From Diadema setosum (Eukaryota; Echinodermata; Echinoidea; Diadematoida; Diadematidae): 64,000 nucleotides of DNA. The notes under the pieces were generated by a model, which saw only the letters and a program-made list of their open reading frames with translations, made no database searches and was not told the DNA's origin. Below are positions 35,503 through 48,700 of the stretch, one piece after another. Each line of letters starts with the position of its first letter. Position 1 is the first letter of the stretch. The position numbers were made by a program, and so were the translations under genes. Where the stretch lies: positions 21,828,837 to 21,892,836 of the forward strand of contig CM067065.1 in NCBI GenBank assembly GCA_033980235.1, given 5' to 3'.

Positions 35503-36489
35503 AACAATGCATCTGTTCGCTAGATTTTTTTTTTTTTTTTTTGGGGGGGGGAGGTGGTGTTGGGAGGGGCACATTGCGGCCCAAAACACCTACAAAGATA
35601 GCATTACAAAAAAATGTACACAGTTGTTTGAGAGTTATTCATTTCATGGCTCTACTGGCCCCCTTTTTAATTCCTTGGATTCAGGTAAAATAAACTAAAG
35701 AAGACAAAAATTGCTTTACATTGTACATAAGTAGGACTATGTACAGTATGTCGTATGCTAGTGTACCGATGCAGGAAAGATCGTTGTTTGTACATTCAAA
35801 TCTTAAGAAAATTATATTTCTAGATTTTAAACAATTAAGTAATTCACTGATCTGAAACCTACAAGTTTGATAAATTCTAATAACCTCATTTGATCAAACA
35901 GTACCAGTCTGTAATGCATGTTGAAAATGTGTAGATGTGGCTCAAGCTACAATGAGCGTATGATGTACATGCATGACCTGACTCACATGAAGGTGTCTCA
36001 GAGCACAACTGGTTACATACTAGTGTATACATTCCAGGTCTCTTCAAACACACGAAATAGAAAAGAAAATATTGCAATGTTATCATTGGTGATGAGTGCC
36101 ACAAGCACAATTGTTTCGATTTCCCTTTTGAAGCTGTAGCACATACTGATCAGTGTATTCTACCCAAGATAATACTCAGAGAATCGCATTTCCTTGGACA
36201 AGCTTATTTTGTAGAGAGGTAAAGTTGAAAATGATAAATGAATTATAAACATGTCCAATATCAAAATGTTAAAGACGAAATGTTGATTGAAGACCAGTTG
36301 CGCAGCCTGATATGGAAAATAAGAAAATTAGAGAGAAATAAATAGAATTTATAGTTTTGTTTCTTAAAAGTAGAATGTCCCATTAGTACTGTTCTTACTT
36401 TCTTCCTGCTTGAGGTTAACTGACTCGGAGAGGCAAATAAATAAACATATATATATATATTTCAGAGTAGGTGCAGAGATAACTATTAA
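35503..36489. repeat. Tandem duplication 1, second copy
   Basis: The right 480 bp (36012-36489) align base for base with 34993-35460 apart from scattered substitutions. Positions 35522-36010 hold a T18/G9 homopolymer pair and sequence that is absent from copy one. Confidence 0.85.
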
Positions 36490-36857
36490 CCACACAAACG
36501 TAGGTATAGTATTCGTGTCAAAAGGAAGTTTCCCCATTCACTTTGCATCTTATGTCCCATACATATTGAAGGCATTTGTCCCGTACTTCAGCAATTTTTG
36601 ATTAGTTATATGATGAATGACTAAAATAATTTCAACATCTAGTTTTGCTTATCCGGACTTAAAGTGAATAAACTACGTCAATGTTAGAAATCTTATGAAA
36701 AGAAGAAAAAAAATACCCGAATCCCTACGTATAGGACGCTTAGTTCTAGGAAAATGCATAATTTGCATAATTAATCTGCTGACCTTGTCTTTCCATTTGG
36801 ACATCATACTCGATCATAGAGGGGTCATATCCATGAAGGAACTAGGTCAAGAACAAA
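36490..36857. other. No gene recognised
   Basis: Non-coding sequence between the tandem duplication and the full-length MITE. Confidence 0.4.
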
Positions 36858-37552
36858 TGTGACCCTGCACCTCAAAACAAACAAAAAGTCGCCAGACATG
36901 AATTTTTAGTTAAGACCGTATTCTGAAAGAGCAGACTTTAAGCTTTAAAATGATGTATAACTCAAATCAAATGGACTCTCCTAACCTATCTAAATATTGG
37001 AAAGAAAGCACAAACTCAGGAAAAGCGTGAACTGAGAAAAGAGGCTCTGAAGAACAGTGTCTATTCAAGCGCTTAATCTTTACCAAACCGTGCTGGCTGT
37101 GCGATGAATGGGACAAAAAACAGGAAGTAAACCACCAGAGTAACAACAATGAAGGGATTATCAGATTAACCTGAAATTAGGCATGCCTCATTAACACATT
37201 CTGTCCATAATTAATGTCAACTTTCAAAGCAGTACCACTATCCTTTCAAAAGTTATTAGAGTTGAAAGGGAAGAGTGTGGACAAGGTTTTTTAGAAATGA
37301 AAAAGGGATTCTAAAGACACACCTAATCACACTATTCTACCCAAAAATGTTCGAGATAAACTGCTAAAAAAAAAACACACTTTCCTGCCCGTTTTATGAT
37401 ACCAAATTTTAGCATAATGTAAAAGAAGACCCGCTCTTTCAGAAAATATGAAAAAGTCAAGTTCGGCTGGGTTGACCCATTTCACTTATTTTCAGTCCTC
37501 ACGCAAAATCAGTGTGTGCGACTTTATGTTCGTTTTGAGATGCACGGTCACA
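36858..37552 (+). repeat. TGTGACC-ended MITE, full-length copy C
   Basis: Left end TGTGACCCTGCACCTCAAAA and right end TTTTGAGATGCACGGTCACA form inverted repeats of about 35 bp, continuing through AAAGTCGC. The 695-bp interior is non-coding. This is the reference for the partial copies at 105, 11278, 27861, 28970, 32187/34242 and 62411. Target duplication is unclear (A-rich flanks), so the superfamily is not assigned. Confidence 0.9.
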
Positions 37553-38332
37553 AATAGAACTGATTTTATATGAGTATTTTTTAAAATAACAATTATGTCT
37601 CATACGTAAGGTTTGTTTGTGATTTATGCAAATTAAGGCAGTATGTCTTGCATAAATTGGTATATGATATTTTCTTTGCTGGAATTATATAGTTTACCTC
37701 TTTGGATAAAACATGATTTCAATCATTTTTTTAATGAAATCAAGATGAATTTTGACTTTTTAGGGGACATTTTCATGGACTTGCCCTAAAGAAAAAAAAA
37801 TATCTAAATTATACAAATGTATTGCTTGATAAAAGAATATGAATGCGGCCCCTTCCTTTCTACACGTGTACGCGCATAACGGTTAGTGCGCACTTCTGTA
37901 TCTAAACCTCTTTGATTCAGCTGCATAATATATTACAATAAGTTTAGTGAACGACCTTGTGATTTAGGCTCTAGGATTTCCTGTTTCGAAGTATTATCAC
38001 GTCGAAGCACAGAGGAGTTGCATCCATGATATATGAACGCGCGCAAGGGCGCCCGGGTACACACAAACAGAGATTGAGAGAGAGAGAGACAGACAGAGAG
38101 ATCAACTACAAAATGGGGACTAAATCAATTATTTAGCTATTTTGTTGTTGTTTCTCGAAATACCAAAACTATACACATTTAAAGTTTACTTTACATGCAA
38201 ACATTTGGGGAACGAAACATACCCAAAACCACTTCCTTCAAGAATTTTCTTACATACAATGTAATCTATCAACACCAAAGGTACGCTACAGCAACACAGG
38301 GAAAGGACTCTATCGACACACAGAACTGTAAT
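37553..38332. other. No gene recognised; (GA)n tract
   Basis: Contains a GAGA/CAGA-rich microsatellite at about 38070-38101. No coding exon is supported. Confidence 0.45.
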
Positions 38333-38702
38333 AGGCTCACACCTGTAAATAAAATGGAATGTCCCAGACCCCTTCACAAAATTCGTACCTAAGATACCAA
38401 AATAAATGAAGAAAAAATAATTAAAAATCAATAATGCACTTTGGCAAAATACTAGATAGCTGTATATATTGAGTATGAATTCCTCTACAAACGGCATTTT
38501 GGTTGGAAGATAAAAGCTCTTCTGATGGAATTTGAGGATACTATATTTCATTGGTTGCACGTACAGAAAACATGTGACTTTTTTGAGTGAAAAGCACTCG
38601 TAGTCTGGCTTTGCGGACCCTTGGACAGAGTTTGAGCCGAAGGACCTGCCTTGGTAATTTGATGGATGACAAGGTATATCTCACTTATTCAGGTTAGTGA
38701 AT
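38333..38702. repeat. Tandem duplication 2, first copy
   Basis: The interval from CTGTAAATAAAATGGAATGTC to TTATTCAGGTTAGTGAAT matches 39391-39760 with few changes. The start-to-start distance is about 1058 bp. Both copies are non-coding in all frames, with frequent stops. Confidence 0.85.
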
Positions 38703-39390
38703 ATGAAACACCTCATTTCTTCCAGCTATTTTACAGAATTTTTTGATATTTGAATTTTAACACACGTCTCTATGGGGAATTATTTACCCGTTTGAGCACT
38801 ATAGAGAATGCACGTAATGCACACATGTCAATGAGAAGTATTCATTAAACACAAGCTTTGCTGGTTTATGTTGATATATTGTGTCAGATCCCTTCCTCCC
38901 ACACCCCTACCCCCCCCCCACCCCCAACTCTGCTTAACTACAATTTGTTTTGTTATTATGTTCTTGTGGTGCTAGATATTAGTAGAAACTACTCATCAGT
39001 ATCACACAACTTTAAACGATTGTGTCATTTTAATGCATTTCTTTGTTTGGGCTACCACTGAAACAGCTCAAAATACATCAAGTTAATCTGTTTGCTGAAT
39101 AGAATTGTTTTACAGGATATTGTTGACAATAATGTGGCGATGACACTCTCTTAATCAAGTATAAGTACCTGCATCTATGTATTCATCTTATGAAAAAAAC
39201 TAATCAAAACTGCAAGGTTTCTTTTTGGAAAAAAAAAAAAAAACTTAAAGGGCTTCATTTTCAAAAGTGTCTCTTTGAGCAGCTTTATAACCCTTGAATG
39301 TGCAATTTCCTATATGATGTAGGGGCAAATATCATCAAAAACACATTTATGATGTTAAAAAGGGAAATAAGAAATATTACCTCCCCTTTA
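38703..39390. other. Spacer between duplication 2 copies
   Basis: Contains a C-rich stretch (38910-38932) and an A run (39228-39243). No gene was seen. Confidence 0.4.
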
Positions 39391-39760
39391 GGGCTCATAC
39401 CTGTAAATAAATGGAATGTCCCAGACCCCGTCACAAATTCGTACCAAATATCCCAAAACAAATGAAAAAAAAAATATTGAAAATCAATGATGCAGTTTGG
39501 CAAAACACTGAATAGCTGTAGATATTGAGTATGAATTCCTCTACAAACTGCATTTTGGTTGGAAGATAAAAGCTCTTGTGATGGAATCTGAGGGGACTAT
39601 ATTTCATTGGCTGCATGTACAGAAAAAAGATGATTTTTTTTTTGAAAAGAACTCGTAGTCTGGCTTTGTGGACCCTTGGACAGAGTTTGAGCCGAAGAAC
39701 CTGCCTTGGTAATTTGATAGATGAAAGGGTATATCTCGCTTATTCAGGTTAGTGAATTTG
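39391..39760. repeat. Tandem duplication 2, second copy
   Basis: Direct copy of 38333-38702. The two are not LTRs as far as I can tell: there are no TG..CA borders, no primer-binding site, and no retroviral coding between them. Confidence 0.85.
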
Positions 39761-41459
39761 CAAGTGTCCAACCTTACATGTCGAACTTCGCTCTTTCTTA
39801 TTTGATTCTGAGGTTATATGCACACCTTTCGGTAATGTACAGGTTTTGCACAAAGAAACCAGTTCCCAACAACTCCCAGGTAATGTTTCATAACATATAA
39901 GCACGAGTTCACACTGTAAGCATGATAAGCTGCCTGGTAAACTTACCATATGCAGCGGAGCGGCCACAGAACCCGGAAGCGATTTAAACAGTTAGTGGTA
40001 GCAGGAGGAAAACAAGGTCGCATCCTCTATCCATCACAGTCTGGGACTCGGACAATCTTCATTAAACAAAGTGAACAAAAGATTTCTTCGTAATGTCCGA
40101 CAAGTCTGCCAACCTGTTCAAAACAATGGTCACAAATTTTAATCCGGAAGCGACAGTTAATCAACCAGCCGCATTTTCGACGTGTCTGCATATCCATGTG
40201 CGCATATATTCATATGCACACGATTCCTGTGCACTCATATGCCCAATTAGCATAATGTGAAGTACTTGTTTGTACAGCAGCTCTTCACACGTACAGTTCC
40301 AGTATCCGCATGTGCACTGTGCTGAAATCCTTTCTTACACTCCAAACCACGCCCACGTCACACTAATACACACTAATACAAACGCACACATACAAACACC
40401 GAAATCTCACACTCTCACACATAATCATGCTCTCGAGAAGTCCTTCCCTGCTTACACACGTCATACATACACACATTACCACTGTTGTGCCATTGGCGGT
40501 ATGGGTGTGATAAAACATAAAGATGGTAGTCGGACCTTCGCTTCGGTGTGCTAACAAGTGCCTGAGAAGGTAATCGGCCTGGGGTTTTGGGAGCTATTCT
40601 ATACATATCGTATGTTGTTGATGATTATGAAATTGATTGTATGTAATAGCCAAAATTACTTTTTGTCATTTTCTAATATCAGCTCAAATTGTTTGTGTAT
40701 GTTATTGTTGTCGTCTCGAAAGCCCAGAGAGACACTTGGATTATTATTATTCATTAGTGTGTTGTGTGTGTTCTATGCAGGGAGGTGGAAGTCCACCATA
40801 ATTGTGCTCATCACACATGCAACAACTTTCCAACGCATACATGCCTGCGTAATATACAGTAATTCATGCACGACTTTGGCGGCTGCTCGAGGATCAATTA
40901 CACAAATATCTTGAATATGGAGAGGACTGTAGTTACTGACACATTTGACAACCGGCAAGATAACTGTCGATATACTCCTGGAAAAAAAAATATATATATT
41001 TATATATGTCTACGGCTGGGTCGAGCGACGTGCAGGTTTATTGTAAATAAAGAGAAGGTAAAAATCGAACATGGGGCGGGGGGAGGGGGCAAAAATATAA
41101 ATATGGATCTGGACGAGTACAAAATTGAGCGATATATTCATGTCCTTAATGTTGACAATGAATAAAGTGAAACTGGTAGAATGTGGAAAAACATATATCA
41201 TGATTGAAAATAACTTAGTTATTTAATGAAACTTTAAAATAAAGATGAACTTAGTTAGATTACTGTATTTAACAGTGGAAAGGGAATTTGACGTGTATAA
41301 ATTACGGTATGAATTACACATGAAACACGTTGTGTATATTGATTGAATTTGGATGTTTACAATGTAATTCATGTACCTATAAATACAAGTGAAATTAAAA
41401 TTGGGACGAAATTGAACGTCTATCAAGGATTCATGTAATTGAATGCCAACTTTGCATCG
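39761..41459. other. No gene recognised
   Basis: This region has CA-rich but imperfect stretches (about 40360-40480), a small (AT)n tract near 40990, and no supported exon. Confidence 0.4.
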
Positions 41460-42070
41460 TTTTTATTTATTTATTTATTTATTTATTTATATGTTTTATT
41501 TTCACAGGGTGGCTCCGTCAGTGGGTTAAACACTGTTGTTCTTGGAGGCCCTGCATGAACACATACATACAAATAAACACAAAAATGTATGATAATCATA
41601 CAATACCAACAACAAAATCATATTTGCAGTATCAAATCTGTATATATCTTAATATACTGTATAGTGATATATATTAAACTCAAAATTTAACAAATATTAT
41701 GCAACACATTACATCCTCATATCCTTAAATTGCCCCTGCCTCAGAAAGAAGAAGAAGAAAAAAAAAAGAAATGACAACAGAACTATATTTGGGCACAGTT
41801 GAGTGCCCTCCAAAATTGGGCTGAGAACGAATGTTTAGATGGAGCATGTCTTAAGTTTATTGGTAAACTGTTCCATTCGAGTGCGCCGGTGTATGAAAAA
41901 GACTGTTTCCCAGCATTCGTTCGAGCTCTAGTTACTATTAGCCCGTCAGAGACTGCTGATCTAGTCTGGTAGTTGTGTGTATTACAAACTTTCTGAAACA
42001 AGAGTGACAGGTACTCTGGAGCGTCCCCATTTAGTGCCCTATAAACCAGTTTGCACCTTTGAAGCTTCGT
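41460..42070 (-). pseudogene. LINE 3' end: ORF2 C-terminus, 3'UTR and (TAAA)n tail
   Basis: On the minus strand an open frame (about 42066-41783) encodes a CR1/L2-like C-terminal tail: RALNGDAPEYL, HNYQTRSAVS and FSYTGALEWNSLPINLR. It ends in a stop. A 3'UTR of about 290 bp follows, with GGGCCTCCAAGAACAACAGT and GGAGCCACCCTGTGAAAATA, a style common to LINE 3' ends. It terminates in a (TAAA)n repeat (41463-41490 on the plus strand). The element is 5'-truncated near 42070. Confidence 0.88.
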
Positions 42071-43665
42071 TAAATTGAATGAATTTCTTTCTAAACTGAA
42101 TGAAATAGAATCTCAAAGGAATGATCTGAAATTAAATCTAATGATTAATATGAACCGTGGGAGCAGCAAAGCGTTGACAAAAAAAAAAAAAGAATCGATT
42201 GAATTTGAATTTTTTCCATTAATTTTCAAATGCAAATCTTATGAAATGAACCGAAAAAAAAATCCTATAATATAACTTCATTACCTCTTTCAGCATGAGG
42301 CAAATTCACTAGTCTTCATAATGAATATGATATTCAAATACATCAGCACACATCAAGTGTATTATCAGAGTCGTCCACCTCGACTAGGAGCCTGTGTTTT
42401 CTGGAGTCAATTGGCACAATTAATCTTTCTGGATATCTCACTTGGGAAAACAAAAAACAAAAACAAAAAACACTGTCTTGTTTCGTAGAGAGTTTTTGTA
42501 ATGTACGGTTGTGTACACTTGACAAATTCAGATCGTATTCAGGAACTATAGAACTCAAGTTTATTGCCAGGCATCTTAGAGCGAGACTGGCGGTTGGACT
42601 TTCGCCATGATAACAAAATCGTATTGCCGTAGGTGGCGGCATACATGTGTGCATATAACTGCGGAATACTACATCCCTCCCTTTCTTTTAGATTTGTCTT
42701 GTTCACAGAACACAAGCAATTTGCTAAGACTGTATGATTTGCTATTTCTTGAATATTTCAATAAAACCAAAAAAAAAAAACATTTACAAACGTTCTAAGT
42801 TGTTTCATTCGCATACATGTCTGCTTCTAACTGTATATTATTTAACTGGTAAATAATAATGGGTAACTGAATAACTTCAGAACTGAATTAACCAAAAATG
42901 GTGGTTTGTGTTACAAACTGACAATATCACAAAACTGACTAAAATTATCCTATATAACATTATGTGGAGTATAAAACCACTTGGTAAAACAATATTTACA
43001 TGAAATGGAATTTTCACAATGCAAGACTTAAAACGGAACTTTCACGATTACATGACATGGGACTTTTATAATACGAACTGTCTCAATACCTCACAGGCCT
43101 ACGTACATGTTTAAACCATCAAAACATCCTTTGTATAATGTTTTATAAAAAAAAAAAAAAAAACACGGCTTGAGTGAGTAATTTGTTGTACCGAAATACA
43201 GTAACGTTCATTTCACATATTTTAAACAACAATCATGTATATGACAAAATTCTTGTCTGGTTTCATGTTCTTCAAACACTTCCAGTTTAACATGTTGTAT
43301 GCTTCTACAGTAAAGCTACTGTATGACAATTTATCTCTTCATTTTCACTTTTTGTAACTTCTCTTTTCCAAAATTTTCTACCTAATTACAATAATTTTTT
43401 TTTGTATGTGTGATACAAATAAAACATTTGAGTATCCCTCCTGTTTTACTGTGAGTGTTAATAAAAAACTGTTACACAGTATACATCATCATGTATACAC
43501 ATATGTGTTTAAAATCCCAATACATGATTATAATTATAATCAAACAATTATTTTCTGAACAAAAACAATTTATAAGCTTCTCATCTCCTGTCATCTGTAC
43601 ACCTCTTCACATTTTGAGCAGTCATTGTAGTTTATACATAAGCCTGTTTGAATTTTGCTTTGAAG
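42071..43665. other. Downstream flank of Gypsy B; 3' LTR expected here
   Basis: This lies immediately after the pol stop of the minus-strand Gypsy, so its 3' LTR should start within it. The borders could not be set because the 5' LTR is outside the window. It contains A runs (42180-42192 and 43147-43163). No host gene is seen. Confidence 0.4.
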
Positions 43666-44475
43666 TCACTTTACACAATCCTTCAAGTAAGAAGGTGGAT
43701 TTCTGGTGCGGCGTGTAACCGCAGGTTCCACATGCTCTTCATGCTGGTTAGAGATGTTAGAGTTTTAAGCTGTGACTGAGAGGGTGATCGCATAAAGAAG
43801 GATACATTGCGTGTGATCCTCCTGGATGTGGACTGACATTCGGCTGTAACCAATATCTCCGTTTCTCGCGATAATCACCAATGGCGTAGGATCATACGGA
43901 GAGTCGAATATGTCGCGTTGTGCATTTTTGTGCACAATGACGGTATCACCAACTTTGAAGTCACATTTTGCTGTGCGGAGTCACTTGTCAGCATAGGATT
44001 TCTGCTTTGCTTTCGCGTCACGATCATTTACTCTGAATTTTGTATGGTTAGCCGCGTTTTCTTCGTTCGAGTTGTCGCGAGTACCTGCGTCTACGTCAGG
44101 GAGGCGTGTGACTGGTTCGCGATTGAACATCAAACAAAATGGGCTAACACCTGTTGAGGAATGTGGCGTGGCGCGATACTGGCGGAGGTACGTGTAGAGT
44201 TCCTGCTTCCAGTTTTTCCTTTGAAGATGATCAGCACGAATAGCTGTGATGAGTGGCTTGTTGAATGCTTCCGCTTGGGCATTCCCTCGAGGCCAGTATG
44301 GAGTAATGCGGCGGTGCTTGAATCCACATCGAGACGCGTATTCTGCGAATGAACTAGAGTTGAATGGGCTTCCATTGTCGCTCTTGATGACTTTTGGAAA
44401 TCCAAACACAGACAAGACTTTGTCAAGAACTGGTATCACAGCTCTTGCGGACACTGAGCTCACAATTTCCACTAC
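43666..44475 (-). pseudogene. Gypsy B integrase, C-terminal part
   Basis: The catalytic core continues from VEIVSSVSARAV, with the second Asp in KSDNGSPF and the Glu in PRGNAQAEAFNK. The conserved QYRATPHSSTGVSPF motif follows, then the C-terminal KVGDTVIVHKNAQ segment. The frame runs to TGA 43666 with in-frame stops near 43981 and 43760. Integrase inserts the element's cDNA into host DNA. The N-terminal part lies at 49558-49889, separated by the 5.1-kb transposon. Codons resume in frame once the insertion and one copy of TAC are discounted. Confidence 0.92.
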
Positions 44476-44582
44476 TAGACTAGTCAATCTAGCCCCCAAA
44501 TGGCCAAACCCGGAAAAAATTGCAACAGAATTTATTTTTTCACACACATGTTACACTGATATCCTTAAACAACATACAAAAA

Positions 44583-45075
44583 ATCTAGAGGAATATAGGT
44601 GGGGGAACCTGTCTAGAATAGGATCCAAAGAGAATGTGTGCTTTGCCACGTTGTAAGCACAACCACATGCGTTGTTTTCTTGGTGTGTGTTACACGAAGA
44701 TGCTCTTTGTATCCAAGCTAACATCTAACCTTCATTTACATCATAACATCAGCATCCAGTGAGACTGGCTTCCCTGTCTGTACACTAGTTGTGCATGGTC
44801 TTCCAGGAAAGCTGGCATCTAGAGGAATCTAGAGGAATATAGGTGGGGGAACCTGTCTGAAATAGGATCCAAAGAGAATGTGTGTTTTGCCTCGTTGTAA
44901 GCACAACCACATGCGTTGGCCGTTGTTTTCTTGGTGTGTGTTACACAAAGATGCTTTTTGTATCCAAGCTAACATCTAACCTTCATTTACATCATTACAT
45001 CAGCATCCAGTGAGACTGGCTTCCCTGTCTGTACACTAGTTGTGCATGGTCTTCTAGGAAAGCTGGCAGTTCTCT
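44583..45075. repeat. Two tandem copies of a 245-bp unit in the transposon left arm
   Basis: Units at 44583-44827 and 44828-45075 both begin (A)TCTAGAGGAATATAGGTGGG and end with (C/T)AGGAAAGCTGGCA. The few differences include small indels. Confidence 0.9.
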
Positions 45076-45522
45076 GATCGCCTTGTCAGTATGGTTGAGA
45101 AGTCTAGATATCGCGCACGAAAATTTGTGATGCTCTTATAATAAAAATTATTCCACAATCGTACCTGAATTTCTCAATAAATATCACGAAAATGCAGAAA
45201 AATCACCTCCCAGAATCTCCTGATGATACAATGACGGAGTAGTGCGCTGTCGCCGTTTGTATGTCGGACTTAATTTCATGCGTTCAATTTCTCGGGGTAT
45301 GTAGAGGTCGCGCAGCTGCCCTATGTAGTTTCATGCGTGAAAGTGTCTGCCCCTCTCTGCGGCTGAACGTGCTTCGGCTTTCGTAGAATATTATAGACGA
45401 TCGATCGAACAAAATACGAATTCTATAGGCTACGATCATACGAACGAGACAAGCGAGATGACAAGTCTAGGCTACAACATCCTTAAAAAAGATTTTAAGC
45501 TAAGGTAGGTAAATTATAAGGT

Positions 45523-45586
45523 AAAAAATTGGAAATTTAGTGAAAAATTTGTTCCAAAAAATTGGAAATTTAGTGAAAAATTTGTT
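45523..45586. repeat. Two copies of a 33-bp unit
   Basis: AAAAAATTGGAAATTTAGTG followed by AAAAATTTGTT is present twice, head to tail, upstream of the transposon coding region. Confidence 0.85.
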
Positions 45587-45787
45587 TGAAATCTAAATTT
45601 CTTACCTGCTTCCTTCTCATTTTTAGCGGTTGTCAGGTATGTTTATTCCATGGGCGTATCGGCAAATTTTGCGCTTAGTCTTACGCGTATTAATGCTTGC
45701 TATACGCAGTTACGCTATGCGCGATCATTAAGTCCCTGCGCGAGACCTAGTACCCTTACTATACATAGTCTTAAACAACCTTCAGAC

Positions 45788-48700
45788 ATGGATCTTTGTG
45801 TGTTGTGCAATGAGTCCTTGACAAATGGACAGTCAACTGTTTTACTGGGAGAAAAGGGGAGCAGTGGTGTCAACAAAGCAGCTGAATTACGGGGGGACAA
45901 CATTGATGTATGTGCTGGACATTCTGTGCATCAAAAGTGTAGAAAGGACTACACCAACAAAAACATAATCAGTCGTGATATGAAAGCAAAGCTAGAGGGT
46001 AACACCTCAACTAGTGGTCCCACTCTGCGTTCACAGGAGCCGGTGTTCACATTTAGTAAGCACTGCCTATTTTGCGCTCAACCTGTACAGCCTACCGGGA
46101 AAAAGAAAGGCCACGATGACACAGTTGTCTTTCCTGTGAGAACGGAAGATTTCCAGGCTACAGTGGAAAGAATATGTAAAGGACGGCAGGACAGCTGGGC
46201 TGAAAAAGTTCACAGCAGGATTGAGTTTGCACAAGATCTCCATGCAGCAGATGCGGTCTATCATCAAGTGTGCAGCATCAATTTCAGAACTGGATAGCAG
46301 ATTCCATTAATGTACCAATGTTCAGCTGGTGATTCTATGCAGAAACAAGTAGGACGACCTGGGCCCCGTTGCAAGAAAGTTGCAATCAATTGCAAATAAT
46401 TGCTAATTTTGAAACAACCATTCTGATTGGCTCAGGGTCTGCCCTATTAAGAAGACATGCATGCAACAATGATTTTGATTGGCCAGTGACAATCAGTTGC
46501 AAGTTGCGTTTAAACGCAAAGTTTCTAGCAACGGGGCCCTGTAATGTCCCACAGAGAGCATGCCTTTCTGAAAGTTGCTGAATACTTGATAGAGAATGAT
46601 GATGAGCAGATAACCGTGGCTGAACTAGCAGACAAGATGGAGGAGTTTTGCGATGAGCCTTACAGTGTGAAGTACATGAAGCAAAAATTGCAGGAGCATT
46701 TTGGTGACCAGATTATCATCACTTCCATCAATGGTAAAGCCAATGTGGTGACATTCACTAGCACAGCATCAGCCATACTGAACAAGTTCTACGAGACTCC
46801 AAAGATGACCGATCCTGAGGCTGAAAAGATGAGAATGGTAGCAGCAGCAGCAGCAGAAATGATCAAGAATGACATAAAGCGCACAGAGACATCGAAAGCT
46901 GTCTACCCAAGACCAGATGATATTTCCTCCATGGAAAAGAACAATGCCATTATTCCTGAATCCCTCAGACTCTTACTCAGAAGGATTTTTAGCGAAAAGA
47001 AAGCAGAGGTGAAGATATCCTCAGTAGGGCAGGCGATTGTGCAGGCAGCCAGACCAAGAGTTATCATTGCTCCCCTTCAGATTGGCCTTGCAGTTCAACT
47101 GCATCATCATTTTGCATCAAAGTTCTTGATTGACTGCCTGAACAAGCATGGCTTTTGCTCTTCATATTTAGAAGTGAAGAAATTTGAAGTATGTGCAGCA
47201 GCTATACAGGGCACAGATATCCCAGGTCTCACTCCTGGCCATTTTGTTCAGTATGTGGCAGACAACGTTGACCACAATGTGAGAACACTGGACGGGCTGA
47301 ACTCATTTCATGGAATGGGCATCATTGCAGCTGTGACCCCAGAGGTAAAGAGAACAGAGCCTGTGCCAAGAGATTCAACCAAGTGAAGCAACAATTGCAA
47401 AGGCAAAGATCAACATATGCTTCTACAATAAACCATCGGAGAAGCCTTCGAATCTCTTGGTATTCAAGAGAACAAGCATTGACTACATTGATAAAGCATA
47501 CAAGCTGGACCTTCTTTGGAAAGTGGCATGGCCTTTGCGCTCCCCAAGGCCTGGATGGTCCGGCATAATGCAGACTATCAGTCAGGGAGGCTATCCTGGT
47601 AAATCATCTGTGACCTTTTTGCCAATGATAGACATGAGTTCAAGTGACATGAGCTGTGTGTACTCAACCCTGAAATTTGTCTGCAAAGAAGCTAATAAAG
47701 CGGCAACATGTAACACCAGTTATCACCTTTGACCAACCCTTATGGTGGAAAGCACAGATGAGCTGCAATCAGTTGTACTGAGAAAGTAAATGGGGACTTG
47801 CTTCCCGTAGATCCCCAGTTGCTTTTTCAGCGGTTGCTTACTGCGGCACATGCTAGTGAAAACATATCTGAAATCTTCCAATATGAGCTCTGCAGCAATC
47901 CAAGTTCACTTTTTGAGTCATCAGGGATGCCTAGACAAGCAAACAAGCCAGCCCTTGCTGATGCCACGTAGACAGCTGTAGGCAAAGGCAGTAGCATGCC
48001 AAGCCAAACAGGGGATAATATGCAATATGTACTTGATGGTGGATCACTACTGCATAGAGTCCCTTGGCCCCGAGATGCAACATTTGATTCTGTGTGTCAA
48101 ATGTATGTAGAATATGTGTGCAGAAATTTCAAGGACTCCATCGTTGTCTTTGATGGATATGAAGCAGGACCCTCCACCAAGGATGTCACGCATCTCAGGC
48201 GGTCTGGGGGTGTGGTTTGGGGCACTGGTGACTTTCGTTGGAGGCATGCCAATCAGGACAAAGAAGGATCACTTTTTGGCAAACAGTACCAACAAACAAG
48301 AGTTTGTTTTCATGCTTAGTGAGAGATTGAAAGATGCTGGCTGCAAGACTGTGCATGCTTCTGGAGATGCAGATGTGCTGATTGCAAAGACAGCAGTTCG
48401 CTATGCTGCTCAGAAATAGCCACCACTGTCATCGGAGAAGACGCTGATCTCTTGGTTCTTCTGTGTCACCATGCAGATCTGACATCCTACCCACTGTTCT
48501 TCCAACCAGGTCGTAAACAGGAAAGCAAAAAAAAAAAAGCAAAAAGCAAAGTATGGCACATTTAGTGGACTGTTGAGGTGCTTGGTGTAGATATTTGTCA
48601 TTTGCTAGCATTTGTGCATGCCATTGCAGGGTGCGATACTACTTCACACATCTTTGGCATTGGAAAGGGTCTTCCTCTGAAGAAACTGAAAGACTCTAAC

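Noticed and set aside
38333..39760. Pair of direct repeats considered as LTRs
   Set aside because: No TG...CA borders, no primer-binding site or polypurine tract, and nothing retroviral between them.
48047..48247. Minus-strand frames opposite the XPG-like region and others at 45715-46267 and 48867-49185
   Set aside because: Antisense shadows of the transposon coding region.
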